Origin: an uncultured bacterium | Lineage (GTDB): Bacteria; Bacteroidota; Rhodothermia; Rhodothermales; Rubricoccaceae | Assembly: GCA_947493945.1 (NCBI GenBank) | Contig: CANLSR010000003.1 | Coordinates: 62,001-126,000 of the forward strand | Direction of reading: 5' to 3' | DNA: 64,000 bases | Part shown: positions 24,910-36,483 of the stretch, one piece after another | How positions within the stretch are numbered: the first letter of the stretch is position 1 | How the letters are laid out: every line of letters starts with the position of its first letter | Notes under the pieces: generated by a model | Seen by the model: only the letters and a program-made list of their open reading frames with translations | What the model was told of the DNA's origin: nothing | The model's database searches: none | Program-made: the position numbers and the translations under genes

Positions 24910-26097
24910 ATGTCCAGCTCTCCCGGCACGCCCGGCCCCGCGACAGCGGGGGACGCCGCGATCTCCCTCCCCGTCCTCTCGGCCGAGCTCATGGCCGACG
25001 TCATGGACGGCCCCAAGCAAACGACGAGTTTGTACGGCCGCCGCACGCCGCTCGCGGAGCCGGCGGCCCAGATCGCGGCCCTCGACGCCGTACCGCTGGC
25101 GGCCGGCCCGAGCGGGACGGGGAGCTTCCACCGCGACCTGGTGGCGAGCGGGTGGGCGGAGGGCCTGAGGCCGGCCGCGCTGGAGGTGTTCCAGGTCAAC
25201 ATCGGCAAGCTGTGCAACATGACGTGCCGGCACTGCCACGTGGACTCGGGGCCGGACCGGACCGAGGAGAACATGGACCGCGCCGCCGTGGACGCGTGCC
25301 TCCAGGCCATCGACCACATCCAGGCCCACCCCGACGGCGGCTCGCTCCACACCGTCGACCTGACGGGCGGGGCGCCCGAGCTCAACCCGCACTTCGAGTA
25401 CCTCGTCGACGAGTGCGTCGCGCGCGGGCTCCACGTGATCGACCGCTGCAACCTGACCATCTTGACGGTCCGCCGCTACCAGCACCTGCCCGAGTGGCTC
25501 GCCGAGCGCGGCGTCGAGGTGGCGTGCTCGCTCCCCCACTACCGCCAGCTCGGCACCGACGCCCAGCGCGGCGACGGCACGTATGGAAAGTCGATCCGCG
25601 CGCTGGGGCAACTCAACGAGGCCGGCTACGGCCAGGGCCACCCGGACCGCGTGCTGACGCTGGTGACCAACCCGGTCGGCTCGTTCCTGGCGGGCGCCCA
25701 GGCGTCGCTGGAGAGCGAGTGGAAGGCGGCGCTGGAGCGGAACCACGGCGTCCAGTTCGACCGCCTGTTCGCCCTCAACAACATGCCGATGAGCCGCTAC
25801 CTGGAGTGGCTCATCGACAAGGGGCAGCTGGCGGCCTACATGGACCGGCTCCTGAGCGCCTTCAACCCCGGCGCCATCGACGGCGTGATGTGCCGGAACA
25901 CGGTCTCGGTCGGGTGGGACGGCGGGGTCTACGACTGTGACTTTAACCAGCAGCTGGAGATGGACGCGGCCGTGCCGTTCGCCACCGTCGCCGACTTCGA
26001 CCTCGGCGCGTGGCAGGCACGGACGGTCCGCACGGAGCGCCACTGCTACGGGTGCACGGCCGGCGCCGGCTCCTCGTGCGGCGGCGCGACGGCGTAG
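24910..26097 (+). CDS. arsS: Arsenosugar biosynthesis radical SAM protein
   Basis: 395 residues. The radical SAM cluster motif is CNMTCRHC near residue 102, in NIGKLCNMTCRHCHVDSGP as in ArsS. Further marks are DLTGGAPELNPHF (GGE-type motif), IDRCNLTIL, LVTNPVGSFLAG, and the C-terminal cysteine set in SVGWDGGVYDCDFNQQLE and HCYGCTAG, typical of the DUF3641 domain. The family makes the adenosyl-arsenical precursor of arsenosugars by transfer of a 5'-deoxyadenosyl group to methylated arsenic. ArsM, which supplies methylated arsenic, is not in the window. The C-terminus ends GSSCGGATA. Confidence 0.93.
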   Translation: MSSSPGTPGPATAGDAAISLPVLSAELMADVMDGPKQTTSLYGRRTPLAEPAAQIAALDAVPLAAGPSGTGSFHRDLVASGWAEGLRPAALEVFQVNIGKLCNMTCRHCHVDSGPDRTEENMDRAAVDACLQAIDHIQAHPDGGSLHTVDLTGGAPELNPHFEYLVDECVARGLHVIDRCNLTILTVRRYQHLPEWLAERGVEVACSLPHYRQLGTDAQRGDGTYGKSIRALGQLNEAGYGQGHPDRVLTLVTNPVGSFLAGAQASLESEWKAALERNHGVQFDRLFALNNMPMSRYLEWLIDKGQLAAYMDRLLSAFNPGAIDGVMCRNTVSVGWDGGVYDCDFNQQLEMDAAVPFATVADFDLGAWQARTVRTERHCYGCTAGAGSSCGGATA

Positions 26098-26121
26098 GGC
26101 GCCAGCGGCTGGCGGGGCGGC

Positions 26122-26154
26122 TTTGGCCCGGCGCGCCCGCCCGCCCTATACTGG
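26122..26154 (+). promoter_or_regulatory. Putative promoter TTTG-N21-TATACTGG
   Basis: TTTG at 26122-26125 and TATACTGG at 26147-26154, 21 bases apart, 23 bases before the GTG of the secreted protein gene. Confidence 0.4.
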
Positions 26155-26177
26155 CAGCCTACACCCCCTCTGAGCCT

Positions 26178-26576
26178 GTGCGCGCCCTCCTCCTTACCGT
26201 CGTGCTCGCCCTCGCGCCGTCCGCGCTCGCGCAGGGCCCGGCCGCCTCTAGCGCCGACGCCCAGGCCAGTTCCATCGCGTTCTCTCTCCAGGTGACGGTC
26301 CCCACGAGCGACGCCCCGGTCCCCGAGGTGGTCGTGGCGCTGTCGAACGACCCCCACCTCGCCAGGCTCGACCTGTCACGGACCGAGTCGCCCCGCGAGA
26401 AGGTCCGGGCAGAGTTCGCGTTCCACGACATGGCGGACTACGTGGCGTGGCGGGAGAGCGCCCGGGTCGTCGCGCTCCTGGCGGAGTTGGACGCGGCCGC
26501 CCAAGGGAGGGGAATGGCTACGGCGTTCCAACTCGTTCGGCCCCCGAGCGCGGACCGCCTCCAGGACGAGGGCTAG
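26178..26576 (+). CDS. Hypothetical secreted protein
   Basis: 132 residues from GTG 26178. The first 20 residues are a clean Sec signal peptide (ALLLTVVLALAPSALAQG, cleavage after ALA). The mature part, about 110 residues, has alternating strands (FSLQVTVPTSDAPVPEVVVAL) and an amphipathic helix (YVAWRESARVVALLAELDAA). I do not recognise a family. It stands after arsS with its own promoter-like sequence and is convergent with the thioesterase gene. Confidence 0.6.
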   Translation: MRALLLTVVLALAPSALAQGPAASSADAQASSIAFSLQVTVPTSDAPVPEVVVALSNDPHLARLDLSRTESPREKVRAEFAFHDMADYVAWRESARVVALLAELDAAAQGRGMATAFQLVRPPSADRLQDEG

Positions 26577-26712
26577 CGCCGGCGGGCAGGCTGCCGCCGC
26601 AGGTCGGTGCGTGGCGTCGGCGCCCCCCACGTCTTCGGGGTTCAACGTCGAGGCCGCGACGAGGGTTGGACGGACTCCGATCTGCCCGGCCCGCTCGCTA
26701 CCGCCGCCGACT

Positions 26713-27105
26713 CTAGCCCGCGTCGCGCAGGCGCTCGCGCAGGGCGTCCGGCACCGGCGTCGGGCGGCCCGTCGAGTGGTCGACCCAGACCAAGGTGATC
26801 TCGGCCTCGGCGGCGGGCGCGTCCTCGCCGTCCAGCGTGACCGCCTGCGTCGTCGGCAGCGACGTGCGGCCGGGCTCGCCGAACGTGACCGAGACGCGGG
26901 CCGTGCCGGGCGTGGTGATGGGCCGGAGGTAGCGGATCGAGGCGGCGACCACGACCGGCCCGGCCTCGTCCCAGTCGGACGCGTCGAGGGCGTCGAGCGC
27001 CTCGATGCGGGACTGCTCGCAGAGCGTGAGGTAGACGGCGTTGTTGACGTGGCCGACGGCGTCGAGGTCGGACCAGCGGAGGGGGATGAGGGAGGTGTGG
27101 GTCAC
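26713..27105 (-). CDS. Acyl-CoA thioesterase (4HBT, YbgC/FadM type)
   Basis: 130 residues with a single hotdog domain. The active-site signature is seen as IPLRWSDLDAVGHVNNAVYL, with the catalytic Asp and the HVNN turn, followed by the long hotdog helix CEQSRIEALDAL. Such enzymes hydrolyse short- to long-chain acyl-CoA in the cytosol as tetramers. Substrate range cannot be read from sequence. The start (GTG or ATG giving MTHTSLIPLRW) sits in a short 7-bp-like stretch (GGTCACG/GGGATCA/GGGGGCG). Confidence 0.9.
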   Translation of the reverse strand: MTHTSLIPLRWSDLDAVGHVNNAVYLTLCEQSRIEALDALDASDWDEAGPVVVAASIRYLRPITTPGTARVSVTFGEPGRTSLPTTQAVTLDGEDAPAAEAEITLVWVDHSTGRPTPVPDALRERLRDAG

Positions 27106-27266
27106 GGGGATCAGGGGGCGTCCGGCTGTAGGCGCGGCCGGCGCGCCCGGTTCCGCCCGCCGCCGCTCTCCGCCGACGCTCCGCCGGCAGCTGGCGCCAG
27201 CCGCCGGCCGCTGGCACGGCCGAGGCGTGGGGGCCGGTGTAAACTCCGTGCCCTCCCGGTCGCCCC

Positions 27267-28862
27267 GTGTCTCGTCGCCTCGCCGTCCTCGTCCTCGCCG
27301 CGCTGGCGGTCGGCACCCTGCCGGGCTGCTGGACCACCGTGCCCGCCCCGCCCGTCGAAGCGCCGCCTCCGGCGCCCGCCCGGCCGCCGGCTCCGCTCCC
27401 CGCGCCGCCCGCGCCGACGCCCCCGCCCGACCCGATGGCGGGCGGCACCGTCGTCCCGGCGGAGTCGCTGCCCGGCCCGGCGCGCGAGTTCCGCGGGGCC
27501 TGGATCGCGACCGTCGCCAACATCGACTGGCCCAGCCGGCCCGGCCTCCGCACCGGGGACCAGCAGGCCGAGCTGCTGGCGCTCCTCGACCGGTCGGTGG
27601 CCCTGGGCTTGAACGCCGTCGTGCTCCAGGTCCGCCCCACCGCCGACGCCCTCTACGCGTCGTCGCTGGAGCCGTGGTCGGGCTACCTCACCGGGCGCCA
27701 GGGCCAGGAGCCCGACCCGTGGTACGACCCGCTGGCGTTCGCCGTCGACGCGGCCCACGAGCGCGGTCTGGAGCTGCACGCCTGGTTCAACCCCTACCGC
27801 GCTGGCCACCCGTCCGCCGCCGGGCGGATGTCGCCAGCCCACATCGCGCGGCGCCGGCCCGACCTGGTGCGCCGCTACGGCGACTACTTGTGGCTCGACC
27901 CCGGCGAGCCCGACGCCTCCGACCACTCGCTGCGCGTGGTCCTGGACGTAGTCCGCCGCTACGACGTCGACGGCGTCCACCTCGACGACTACTTCTACCC
28001 CTACCCCGTCACCGAGCGCGGCCGGCGCGTCCAGTTCCCCGACGCCGACTCCTACGCCCGCGCCCAGGCGAGCGGCGAGACGCTGGGCCGCGACGACTGG
28101 CGGCGCCAGAACGTGGACCGGTTTATCGAGCGGCTCTACCGCGACGTCAAGGACGTCAAGCCCTGGGTCAAGGTCGGGATCAGCCCGTTCGGGATCTGGC
28201 GGCCGGGGAATCCGGCGGGCGTGACCGGGTTCGACCAGTACTCCGAGATCTACGCCGACGCCCGCAAGTGGCAGCAGAACGGGTGGCTGGACTACCTCGC
28301 GCCCCAGCTCTACTGGGCCATCGCGAGCCGCGGCCAGAGCTTCCCGGCGCTGCTCGGTTGGTGGGGCGAGCAGAACGCGGCCGGCCGCCACCTGTGGCCC
28401 GGGCTCTACGACAGCCGCACGCTGCCCGACGTGGGCGGCTACCGCCCGAGCGAGATCGTGGACCAGGTGGAGATGGTCCGCGCCGACCCCCAGGCGACCG
28501 GGACCGTCCACTTCTCGATCAAGGCGCTGCTGCCCGGCCCGTCGTCGCTGGGCCAGGACCTGGCGGACGGGCCGTACGCCACGCCCGCGCTCGTGCCGGC
28601 CTCGCCGTGGCTGGACAACGAAGTGCCGCCGGCGCCGGGCGTACGCATCTCGGGCGGGCGGGCGATCTGGGCCGAGGGCGACCTCGAGCCGGTCCGCCAC
28701 TGGGTCGTGCGCACGCGCGGCGCCAGCGGGGCGTGGGGCTGGGCCGTGCGCCCGGGCGGCGAGCGGTCGCAGGTGCTGGGGCCGGACGTACGGGCCGTCG
28801 CCGTCTCGGCGGTCGACCGGGCGGGCAACGAGGGGCCGGCGCGCGTGGTGGAGGTGCCGTAG
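27267..28862 (+). CDS. GHL10 family glycosidase-like lipoprotein
   Basis: 531 residues from GTG 27267. Lipoprotein signal (LAVGTLPGCW), then a 40-residue Pro/Ala linker, then a (beta/alpha)8 barrel of the GHL10/DUF187 (YddW-like) family: EFRGAWIATVANIDWPSR opens it, ELHAWFNPYR, DVDGVHLDDYFYPYP and WLDYLAPQLYWAI follow. The C-terminal 100 residues look like a fibronectin-III-type domain (VPPAPGVRISGG ... VEVP). Members act on peptidoglycan-type or related glycans at the cell surface; the acidic residues in HLDDYFYPYP are candidate catalytic ones. It is alone, convergent with mnmE. Confidence 0.9.
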   Translation: MSRRLAVLVLAALAVGTLPGCWTTVPAPPVEAPPPAPARPPAPLPAPPAPTPPPDPMAGGTVVPAESLPGPAREFRGAWIATVANIDWPSRPGLRTGDQQAELLALLDRSVALGLNAVVLQVRPTADALYASSLEPWSGYLTGRQGQEPDPWYDPLAFAVDAAHERGLELHAWFNPYRAGHPSAAGRMSPAHIARRRPDLVRRYGDYLWLDPGEPDASDHSLRVVLDVVRRYDVDGVHLDDYFYPYPVTERGRRVQFPDADSYARAQASGETLGRDDWRRQNVDRFIERLYRDVKDVKPWVKVGISPFGIWRPGNPAGVTGFDQYSEIYADARKWQQNGWLDYLAPQLYWAIASRGQSFPALLGWWGEQNAAGRHLWPGLYDSRTLPDVGGYRPSEIVDQVEMVRADPQATGTVHFSIKALLPGPSSLGQDLADGPYATPALVPASPWLDNEVPPAPGVRISGGRAIWAEGDLEPVRHWVVRTRGASGAWGWAVRPGGERSQVLGPDVRAVAVSAVDRAGNEGPARVVEVP

Positions 28863-28917
28863 ACGGGCCCCGCTGGCGGGCGCGCTGGGCGGGCGCGCCG
28901 CGGCGGGCTCCGGGCGG

Positions 28918-30351
28918 CTACTTGCCGATGCAGAACTGGGAGAACACGGCGTCGAGCACGTGCTCGGTCGTGACCGCGCCCGTGACCAGGCCCAGCTCGT
29001 GGAACGCCGCGCGCAGGTCGAGCGCCAGCGTGTCGCCGCCGTCGCCCCGCCCCAGGCCCTCGGCCGCACGGCGGACGGCCTGGAGCGCCGCGCCCAGGTG
29101 CCGCCGGTGCCGCTCGTTGACGGCGACGAGCCCCGCGCCGGCCGCGTCCAGCCCCTCGGCGCGGACGGCGGCCACGAGCGAGCGGCGGAGGGCGTCGAGG
29201 GCGGCGGAGTCGGCGAGCGCGTCGCGGGCGGAGAGGCGCAGGACGGCCGCAGCGCCCTCGCCGCTCGGGCGGCGCCCCCCGCTGTCCAACAGGTCCGCCT
29301 TGTTCTCGACCACGAGCACCGCCAGCTCGCGGCGTCGGGCCAGGCCGTCCAGGAACGCCCGTTCCTCGTCGTCCAGCCCGACCGTCGCGTCGACGACGTA
29401 GACCAACACGTCGGCCGCGTCGATGGCGGCGCGGGCGCGGCGGGTGCCCTCGGCCTCGATGGCGTCGGCGGTGTCGCGGAGGCCGGCCGTGTCTGTGAAC
29501 CGGAAGCGGAGGCCGCCCAGCTCGGCCTCGGCCTCGACGGCGTCGCGCGTCGTGCCCGGCGTGGGCGAGACGATGGCGCGGTCCTGGCCCGTCAGCGCGT
29601 TGAGCAGCGTCGACTTCCCGGCGTTGGGGCGCCCGCCCAGCACCACGGCCACGCCGTCGCGGGCGAGCGCGCCCAGCCGGGCCGTGCCGACGAGCGCCGA
29701 CAGCTCGCGGTCGGCGTCGGCGAGCAGGTCGGCCAGTTGGGAGCGGTCGGCGAATGCCACGTCCTCCTCGCCAAAGTCGAGTTCCAGTTCCACCAGCGCC
29801 GCCGTCTGGACGAGCGACTGGCGGACCGCCTCGACGGCGTCCGACACGCCGCCGCGCAGCGCCGAGACGGCCGCGCGAAGGCCCAGCCGGCTCTCGGACG
29901 AGATCAGGTCGGCGACGGCCTCGGCCTGGGCCAGGTCCAGCTTCCCGTTCAAGAACGCGCGCTGGGTAAACTCGCCGGCTTGAGCCGGATGCGCGCCGGC
30001 GTCGTAGAGCACGCGCAGGACCGATTGGGCGACCGCGTCGCCGCCGTGGCACGTGACCTCGACCACGTCCTCGCCGGTCGACGAGTGCGGCCCGCGCCAG
30101 ACCGTGCACACCACCTGGTCCACCGCCACGCCCCGGCCGTCGCGCAACCAGCCTACCCAGACCGTCCGGCCGGCGGCCTCCGCCAGCTCGGCGTTGGAGA
30201 ACCGGCTCGCGACAATCGGCACCGCGTCCGGCCCGCTGGCCCTCACCACCGCCAGCGCCGCCGTGCCGCGCGCCGTCGCCAGCGCCGCGATGGTGGTGCG
30301 GTCGGCGGGGGGCGCGTCGGAGCCCCGGAGCCGGTCAGGAGAGTCCCGCAT
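28918..30351 (-). CDS. mnmE: tRNA modification GTPase MnmE
   Basis: 477 residues from ATG 30351 (MRDSPDRLRG); an earlier GTG/ATG adds only seven residues. N-terminal formyl-tetrahydrofolate-binding domain (TIAALATARGTAALAVVRAS), helical domain, inserted G domain (GGRPNAGKSTLLNALTG, TPGTTRDAVEAE, DTAGLRDTAD, NKADLL) and the C-terminal CIGK with the conserved Cys. With MnmG it adds carboxymethylaminomethyl to U34 of tRNAs. It follows yidC on the same strand with a 21-base gap holding a 7-bp-period array, in the conserved rpmH-rnpA-yidC-mnmE order. Confidence 0.96.
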   Translation of the reverse strand: MRDSPDRLRGSDAPPADRTTIAALATARGTAALAVVRASGPDAVPIVASRFSNAELAEAAGRTVWVGWLRDGRGVAVDQVVCTVWRGPHSSTGEDVVEVTCHGGDAVAQSVLRVLYDAGAHPAQAGEFTQRAFLNGKLDLAQAEAVADLISSESRLGLRAAVSALRGGVSDAVEAVRQSLVQTAALVELELDFGEEDVAFADRSQLADLLADADRELSALVGTARLGALARDGVAVVLGGRPNAGKSTLLNALTGQDRAIVSPTPGTTRDAVEAEAELGGLRFRFTDTAGLRDTADAIEAEGTRRARAAIDAADVLVYVVDATVGLDDEERAFLDGLARRRELAVLVVENKADLLDSGGRRPSGEGAAAVLRLSARDALADSAALDALRRSLVAAVRAEGLDAAGAGLVAVNERHRRHLGAALQAVRRAAEGLGRGDGGDTLALDLRAAFHELGLVTGAVTTEHVLDAVFSQFCIGK

Positions 30352-30375
30352 CACGTACCCCGCACCGCACACCTA
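30341..30375. repeat. 7-bp-period array at the mnmE/yidC junction
   Basis: GAGTCCC/GCATCAC/GTACCCC/GCACCGC/ACACCTA, degenerate but in register; spans the mnmE start and the yidC stop. Confidence 0.45.
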
Positions 30376-32271
30376 CCGCTTGCCCTTCGGCGAGCCGGCG
30401 CGGCCGTTCTTCGAGACCGCCGCTGCCGTCAGCCCGCCGCGACGGCCGGGGCGGCGCTTCTTCTTGCTCGTCGCCCGGTCCACCTGCTCCGCCGCCGCGT
30501 CGATCTCGGGCGTCTCGCCGCGCTCGTGGGCGTCGTGGACCTGCTTGTTGATCATCCGCTGCTGGACGATCGAGAAGATGTTGAACGCGAGGTAGTACAG
30601 CGACAGACCCGACGGGAACCGGTTGAAGAACACGAAGAACATGACCGGCATCAGGTACATCAGGATCTTCTGCTGCGCCCCGCCCGCCCCGCTGGCGGAC
30701 GACATCGACAGCTTCATCGAGACCACCATCGACACGACCATCAGGATCGTGAAGCCCGACAGGAAGTTGCCCACGAACGGGATCGTGAACGGCAGGTTGA
30801 GCACCGGGTCCGGCGCCGACAGGTCGGCCGCCCACAGGAACGACTCGCCGCGGAGGACCAGCGTCGATTGGAAAAAGCGCCACAGCGCGATCAGCAGCGG
30901 GTACTGGAGCAGCATCGGCAGGCAGCCGCCCAGGGGGTTCACCCCGGCCGTCTTGTACACCTGCATCATGGCCTGCTGCTGCTTCTGCGGGTCGTCGCCG
31001 TACTTCTCCTTGACGGCGGTCAACTGCGGCTGGAGCTCGCGCATCTTGGCCGCGTTCCGGTAGCTCACCGCCGTCAGCGGCCACAGGAGCAGCTTGACCA
31101 GCGCCGCGAACAGCAGGATCACCAGCCCGTAGTTGGGCAGGAACGTGGACAGGAACGCGAACACCGGCGCGACGACGTACTGGGCGATGGGCCGGATCAC
31201 GAACCCGACCCAGGCCCCAAAGTCGACCGTGTCGTAGAGGCCGTAGTCGGCCAGCCGGTTCAGCTCCAGCGGGCCGAGGTAGAGCGTGAACTCGGCGGAC
31301 TCGCCGGCCGGCTGGCGGGGCATCTCGAGCCGCGCGGAATACTCTTGGGCAAAGTCGCTGGCCGGCTCGTCGGCCTCGCCGGTTTGCCGGGCCGTCAGGC
31401 GCGCGCCCGTCGCCGGCGTCTCGGGGATGACGGCGGCGATGAAGAACTTGGTCTTGACCGCCACCCAGTCCACGTCGCCCGTCCGCACCAGCGGCTCGAG
31501 CGCGCCGGGCTCCTTCAGGACCAGCGACTCGGTGTCGCCGCCGGTGCGGACGAACGCGCCGGCCTGCTGGGCCTCGCCCTGGCGGTCGGCCTCGGCCTGG
31601 GGCACGGCGCCGTCCCAGATCAGCTCGTAGCCGCCGCCCTGGGCCAGGAGGTCCGTGCCCGGCGTCTCGATCCGGAAGTCGACGTCGTACGAGTCGTGGT
31701 GGAAGCCGTAGACGAACCGGAGCGCGCCCGAGCCCACGGGCGCCTCGAAGCGGATGTCGCCCTCGCCCTCCTCGATCCTAAGCGTGTCGCCCATGAACGG
31801 CTGGCCGTCGACGACGGGCGTGAACGAGAGCAGGCGCGTGTCGAGGTAGTCGCCCCGGGCCGGCAGCACGCCCACCGCCAGCGCGCCGGTCGAGTCCGAG
31901 ACCAGTTCGACGGGCTCGGCCGTCTCGGAGCGGTCGTAGTTGCGGAGCTTGAACGAGACCGGCGTGCCGCCCTGGGTCGAGAACGTGGCGAGGTACCGGT
32001 CGGTGACGACGGTCACGAGCCGCTCGGGGCGGCCCAGCGCCCGCACGAACGCCGAGTCGGACGGCGGGGCCAGCTCGCGGTCGGCGTCCTCGATCACGGC
32101 CGGCTCCGGCCCGGCCGCTTGGGCCTGGGCGGCGGCGACCGAGTCGGCGGCGGCCTGCTGGGCCGCGACCTGCTCCTGGGTCGGGGCCGTCTGGATCATC
32201 CAGATGCCCAGGATGATCGACATCAGGACGATGCCGAGGATTGCGGTGCGGTCGAGGCCCTGGGGTTCCAC
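30373..32271 (-). CDS. yidC: Membrane protein insertase YidC
   Basis: 632 residues from GTG 32271. N-terminal membrane helix (ILGIVLMSIILGIWMIQTAP), then a periplasmic P1 beta-sandwich of about 290 residues, then the conserved five-helix insertase core: NYGLVILLFAALVKLLLWPLT, KYGDDPQKQQQAMMQVYKTAG in the cytoplasmic hairpin, NPLGGCLPMLLQYPLLIALW and the last helices with FNRFPSGLSLYYLAFNIFS. The conserved positive residue of the groove is in LLLWPLTAVSYRN. The C-terminal tail is Lys/Arg-rich (SKKKRRPGRRGG) as in ribosome-binding tails. Inserts and folds inner-membrane proteins, with or without Sec. No yidD gene is found between it and rnpA. Confidence 0.96.
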   Translation of the reverse strand: MEPQGLDRTAILGIVLMSIILGIWMIQTAPTQEQVAAQQAAADSVAAAQAQAAGPEPAVIEDADRELAPPSDSAFVRALGRPERLVTVVTDRYLATFSTQGGTPVSFKLRNYDRSETAEPVELVSDSTGALAVGVLPARGDYLDTRLLSFTPVVDGQPFMGDTLRIEEGEGDIRFEAPVGSGALRFVYGFHHDSYDVDFRIETPGTDLLAQGGGYELIWDGAVPQAEADRQGEAQQAGAFVRTGGDTESLVLKEPGALEPLVRTGDVDWVAVKTKFFIAAVIPETPATGARLTARQTGEADEPASDFAQEYSARLEMPRQPAGESAEFTLYLGPLELNRLADYGLYDTVDFGAWVGFVIRPIAQYVVAPVFAFLSTFLPNYGLVILLFAALVKLLLWPLTAVSYRNAAKMRELQPQLTAVKEKYGDDPQKQQQAMMQVYKTAGVNPLGGCLPMLLQYPLLIALWRFFQSTLVLRGESFLWAADLSAPDPVLNLPFTIPFVGNFLSGFTILMVVSMVVSMKLSMSSASGAGGAQQKILMYLMPVMFFVFFNRFPSGLSLYYLAFNIFSIVQQRMINKQVHDAHERGETPEIDAAAEQVDRATSKKKRRPGRRGGLTAAAVSKNGRAGSPKGKR

Positions 32272-32318
32272 GTCGGTGGGGATCGGTGAGGCCCGGCGCT
32301 GCCGGGCGGCGGCCTGCC

Positions 32319-32777
32319 CTACGGGGCGAGCGCGTCGGGGGGTGCGGGGGGCCCGGCGCCCGGCGCCCCGCTGGGGACGGCGTCCGCCAGCCGGTCGAGC
32401 GCGCGCGGCAGGTCACGGCGGATGTCGGCCGAGGCCGTCCCCTCGCGCCCGCGGTAGAGCACCATCAGCGTCAGGCAGTCGGCGCGCCCGGCCATCCGGG
32501 CGAGCAGCCGGCCCTGGTGCTGGCGGAACGTCTCGCGCAGCAGACGGCGGACGCGCGTGCGGACGGCGTTGGTGCTCCGGCGACCCGGCGCGAACCCGAC
32601 CTGGAGGCCCACGTCGCGGCCGGTGGCCTCGCGCGGCACCAAGCGGTGGAGGACCACCACGGTGCCGGCGGTGGCCCGCTGCGAGGTGCCGCGGCCGAAC
32701 AGGGGCCGGATGAGCCGCCGCCGCTTGAGCCGCCGCGAGCGCGGGAAGGCGTGGGCGCGCGGGGCGTCGGCGGCCAT
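32319..32777 (-). CDS. rnpA: Ribonuclease P protein component
   Basis: 152 residues. The basic N-terminal part (RSRRLKRRRLIRPLFGRG) and the block RSTNAVRTRVRRLLRETFRQ mark RnpA, the protein that aids the RNase P RNA in 5' maturation of tRNAs. In most bacteria the conserved box reads RNR; here it is RTR, the Asn being replaced by Thr. The C-terminal 30 residues are Ala/Pro-rich and not conserved. Its position, four bases after rpmH, supports the identification despite low similarity. Confidence 0.88.
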   Translation of the reverse strand: MAADAPRAHAFPRSRRLKRRRLIRPLFGRGTSQRATAGTVVVLHRLVPREATGRDVGLQVGFAPGRRSTNAVRTRVRRLLRETFRQHQGRLLARMAGRADCLTLMVLYRGREGTASADIRRDLPRALDRLADAVPSGAPGAGPPAPPDALAP

Positions 32778-32781
32778 CGGG

Positions 32782-32937
32782 CTACTTGCCCGACTTGGTA
32801 TCGCTGACCGTGAGGTCGCGGCGGCCCTTGGCCCGGCGACGGGCCAAGACGTTCCGGCCGTTCTTGGTGGCCATGCGGCTGCGGAAGCCGTGCTTGTTGG
32901 CGCGCTTGCGGCGGCTGGGCTGATAGGTGCGCTTCAT
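32782..32937 (-). CDS. rpmH: 50S ribosomal protein L34
   Basis: 51 residues: opens [20 protein letters not shown] and continues with GR.VL..RR.KGR as all L34 proteins do. Somewhat longer at the C-terminus than the usual 44-46 residues (TVSDTKSGK), as seen in other Bacteroidota. First gene of the minus-strand block rpmH-rnpA-yidC-mnmE. No dnaA gene or DnaA-box cluster accompanies it. Confidence 0.97.
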   Translation of the reverse strand: MKRTYQPSRRKRANKHGFRSRMATKNGRNVLARRRAKGRRDLTVSDTKSGK

Positions 32938-33110
32938 CGGGGGGCGCCTGGGGCGCGGTCGGCGGACGGCCCGGTCGGGCCGGGCGGGGAGACACGAAGA
33001 CGCCGCGTGGCCGGGCTCGGCACAAGCGGCGGGCGGAAAAGATAGAGCGCGCGCCGGGGTCGCCCGCGTGAAGGGCCGTTGACTTCGCCTCGGCGGCGGC
33101 CCCGCCGTGC

Positions 33111-33141
33111 TTGACGCCAAGGCCGGGCCCCGCGTACCTTC
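33111..33141 (+). promoter_or_regulatory. Putative promoter of the tRNA genes
   Basis: TTGACG at 33111-33116 and TACCTTC at 33135-33141: TTG and TA are 21 bases apart, as in Bacteroidota housekeeping promoters. The first tRNA begins 32 bases after the -7 element. Confidence 0.55.
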
Positions 33142-33173
33142 GTCGTTCCGTCGGCCCCCGGGGCAGGCGCGTT

Positions 33174-33246
33174 GCGGGAATAGCTCAGTTGGTAGAGCAT
33201 CAGCTTCCCAAGCTGAGGGTCGCCGGTTCGAGTCCGGTTTCCCGCT
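33174..33246 (+). tRNA. tRNA-Gly (anticodon CCC)
   Basis: 73 bases. Acceptor GCGGGAA pairs with TTCCCGC; D-arm TAGCTCAGTTGGTAGAGCA; anticodon stem TCAGC/GCTGA encloses the loop TTCCCAA, so positions 34-36 read CCC (Gly GGG codons); T-loop GGTTCGAGTCC; discriminator T. CCA is not encoded (CCG follows). Confidence 0.93.
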
Positions 33247-33355
33247 CCGAGGCCGGCCGGCGCAGTGCGCGTGGGCCGGCCTCTCTCGTTCGACTGGCGC
33301 CCTGGCCGGGCGGGCTCGGCGCGCCGTCCGCGCCCAGGCGGGGCGCCAGCGGGAC

Positions 33356-33429
33356 GGGCGGTTAGCTCAGATGGTTAGAGCATCTCGTTTACACCGAGAG
33401 GGTCGGGGGTTCGAGTCCCTCACCGCCCA
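33356..33429 (+). tRNA. tRNA-Val (anticodon TAC)
   Basis: 74 bases. Acceptor GGGCGGT pairs with ACCGCCC; anticodon stem TCTCG/CGAGA with loop TTTACAC gives TAC, reading Val GTA/GTG. T-arm GGGGGTTCGAGTCCC; discriminator A. CCA is not encoded exactly (CCC). Probably co-transcribed with the Gly tRNA 109 bases upstream. Confidence 0.94.
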
Positions 33430-33792
33430 CCCAAACGCGGCCGCGGGAGGACGGCCTGGCCGGGGCCTCCCGGGACGACGAACGCGCGCCCGTCGACGGC
33501 CAGCTCTGTGCGGGGACCCCTGGAGACCGCCGCCGCTCCGGGCCGCCGGCGCTCCAGGACCGCTGGCGCCCGGGACGGCGGGGCCGAAGCCCGCACAAAG
33601 CCCGGGCCGCCCCCGGCGATGGGCCGGGTCGGGCTCGGCCGCGCCCGACGGACCCGAACCTGCCCTAGGCGGACTCGCTCGCCGGGCGCGCGAGGGGACC
33701 GGTTTGGGCGCCCCCGCTGACGGGCGGCTGACACCGGGCGGCGGTATCTTATCCCGGTTGTTCGTCCCCCGTTTTTCGCCCCCCCGGCCCCG
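33430..33792. other. 363-bp gap between tRNA-Val and gyrA
   Basis: It starts with a possible hairpin, GGGAGG (about 33446) against CCTCCC (about 33467), a candidate terminator for the tRNA transcript. Near the end TATCTTA at 33745-33751, 42 bases before gyrA, resembles the -7 element of other genes. The rest is GC-rich with no gene. Confidence 0.45.

Positions 33793-36483
<2,691 letters not shown>

Noticed and set aside
32782-33173. Possible replication origin near rpmH
   Set aside because: No dnaA gene, no DnaA-box cluster and no AT-rich unwinding region is visible here.
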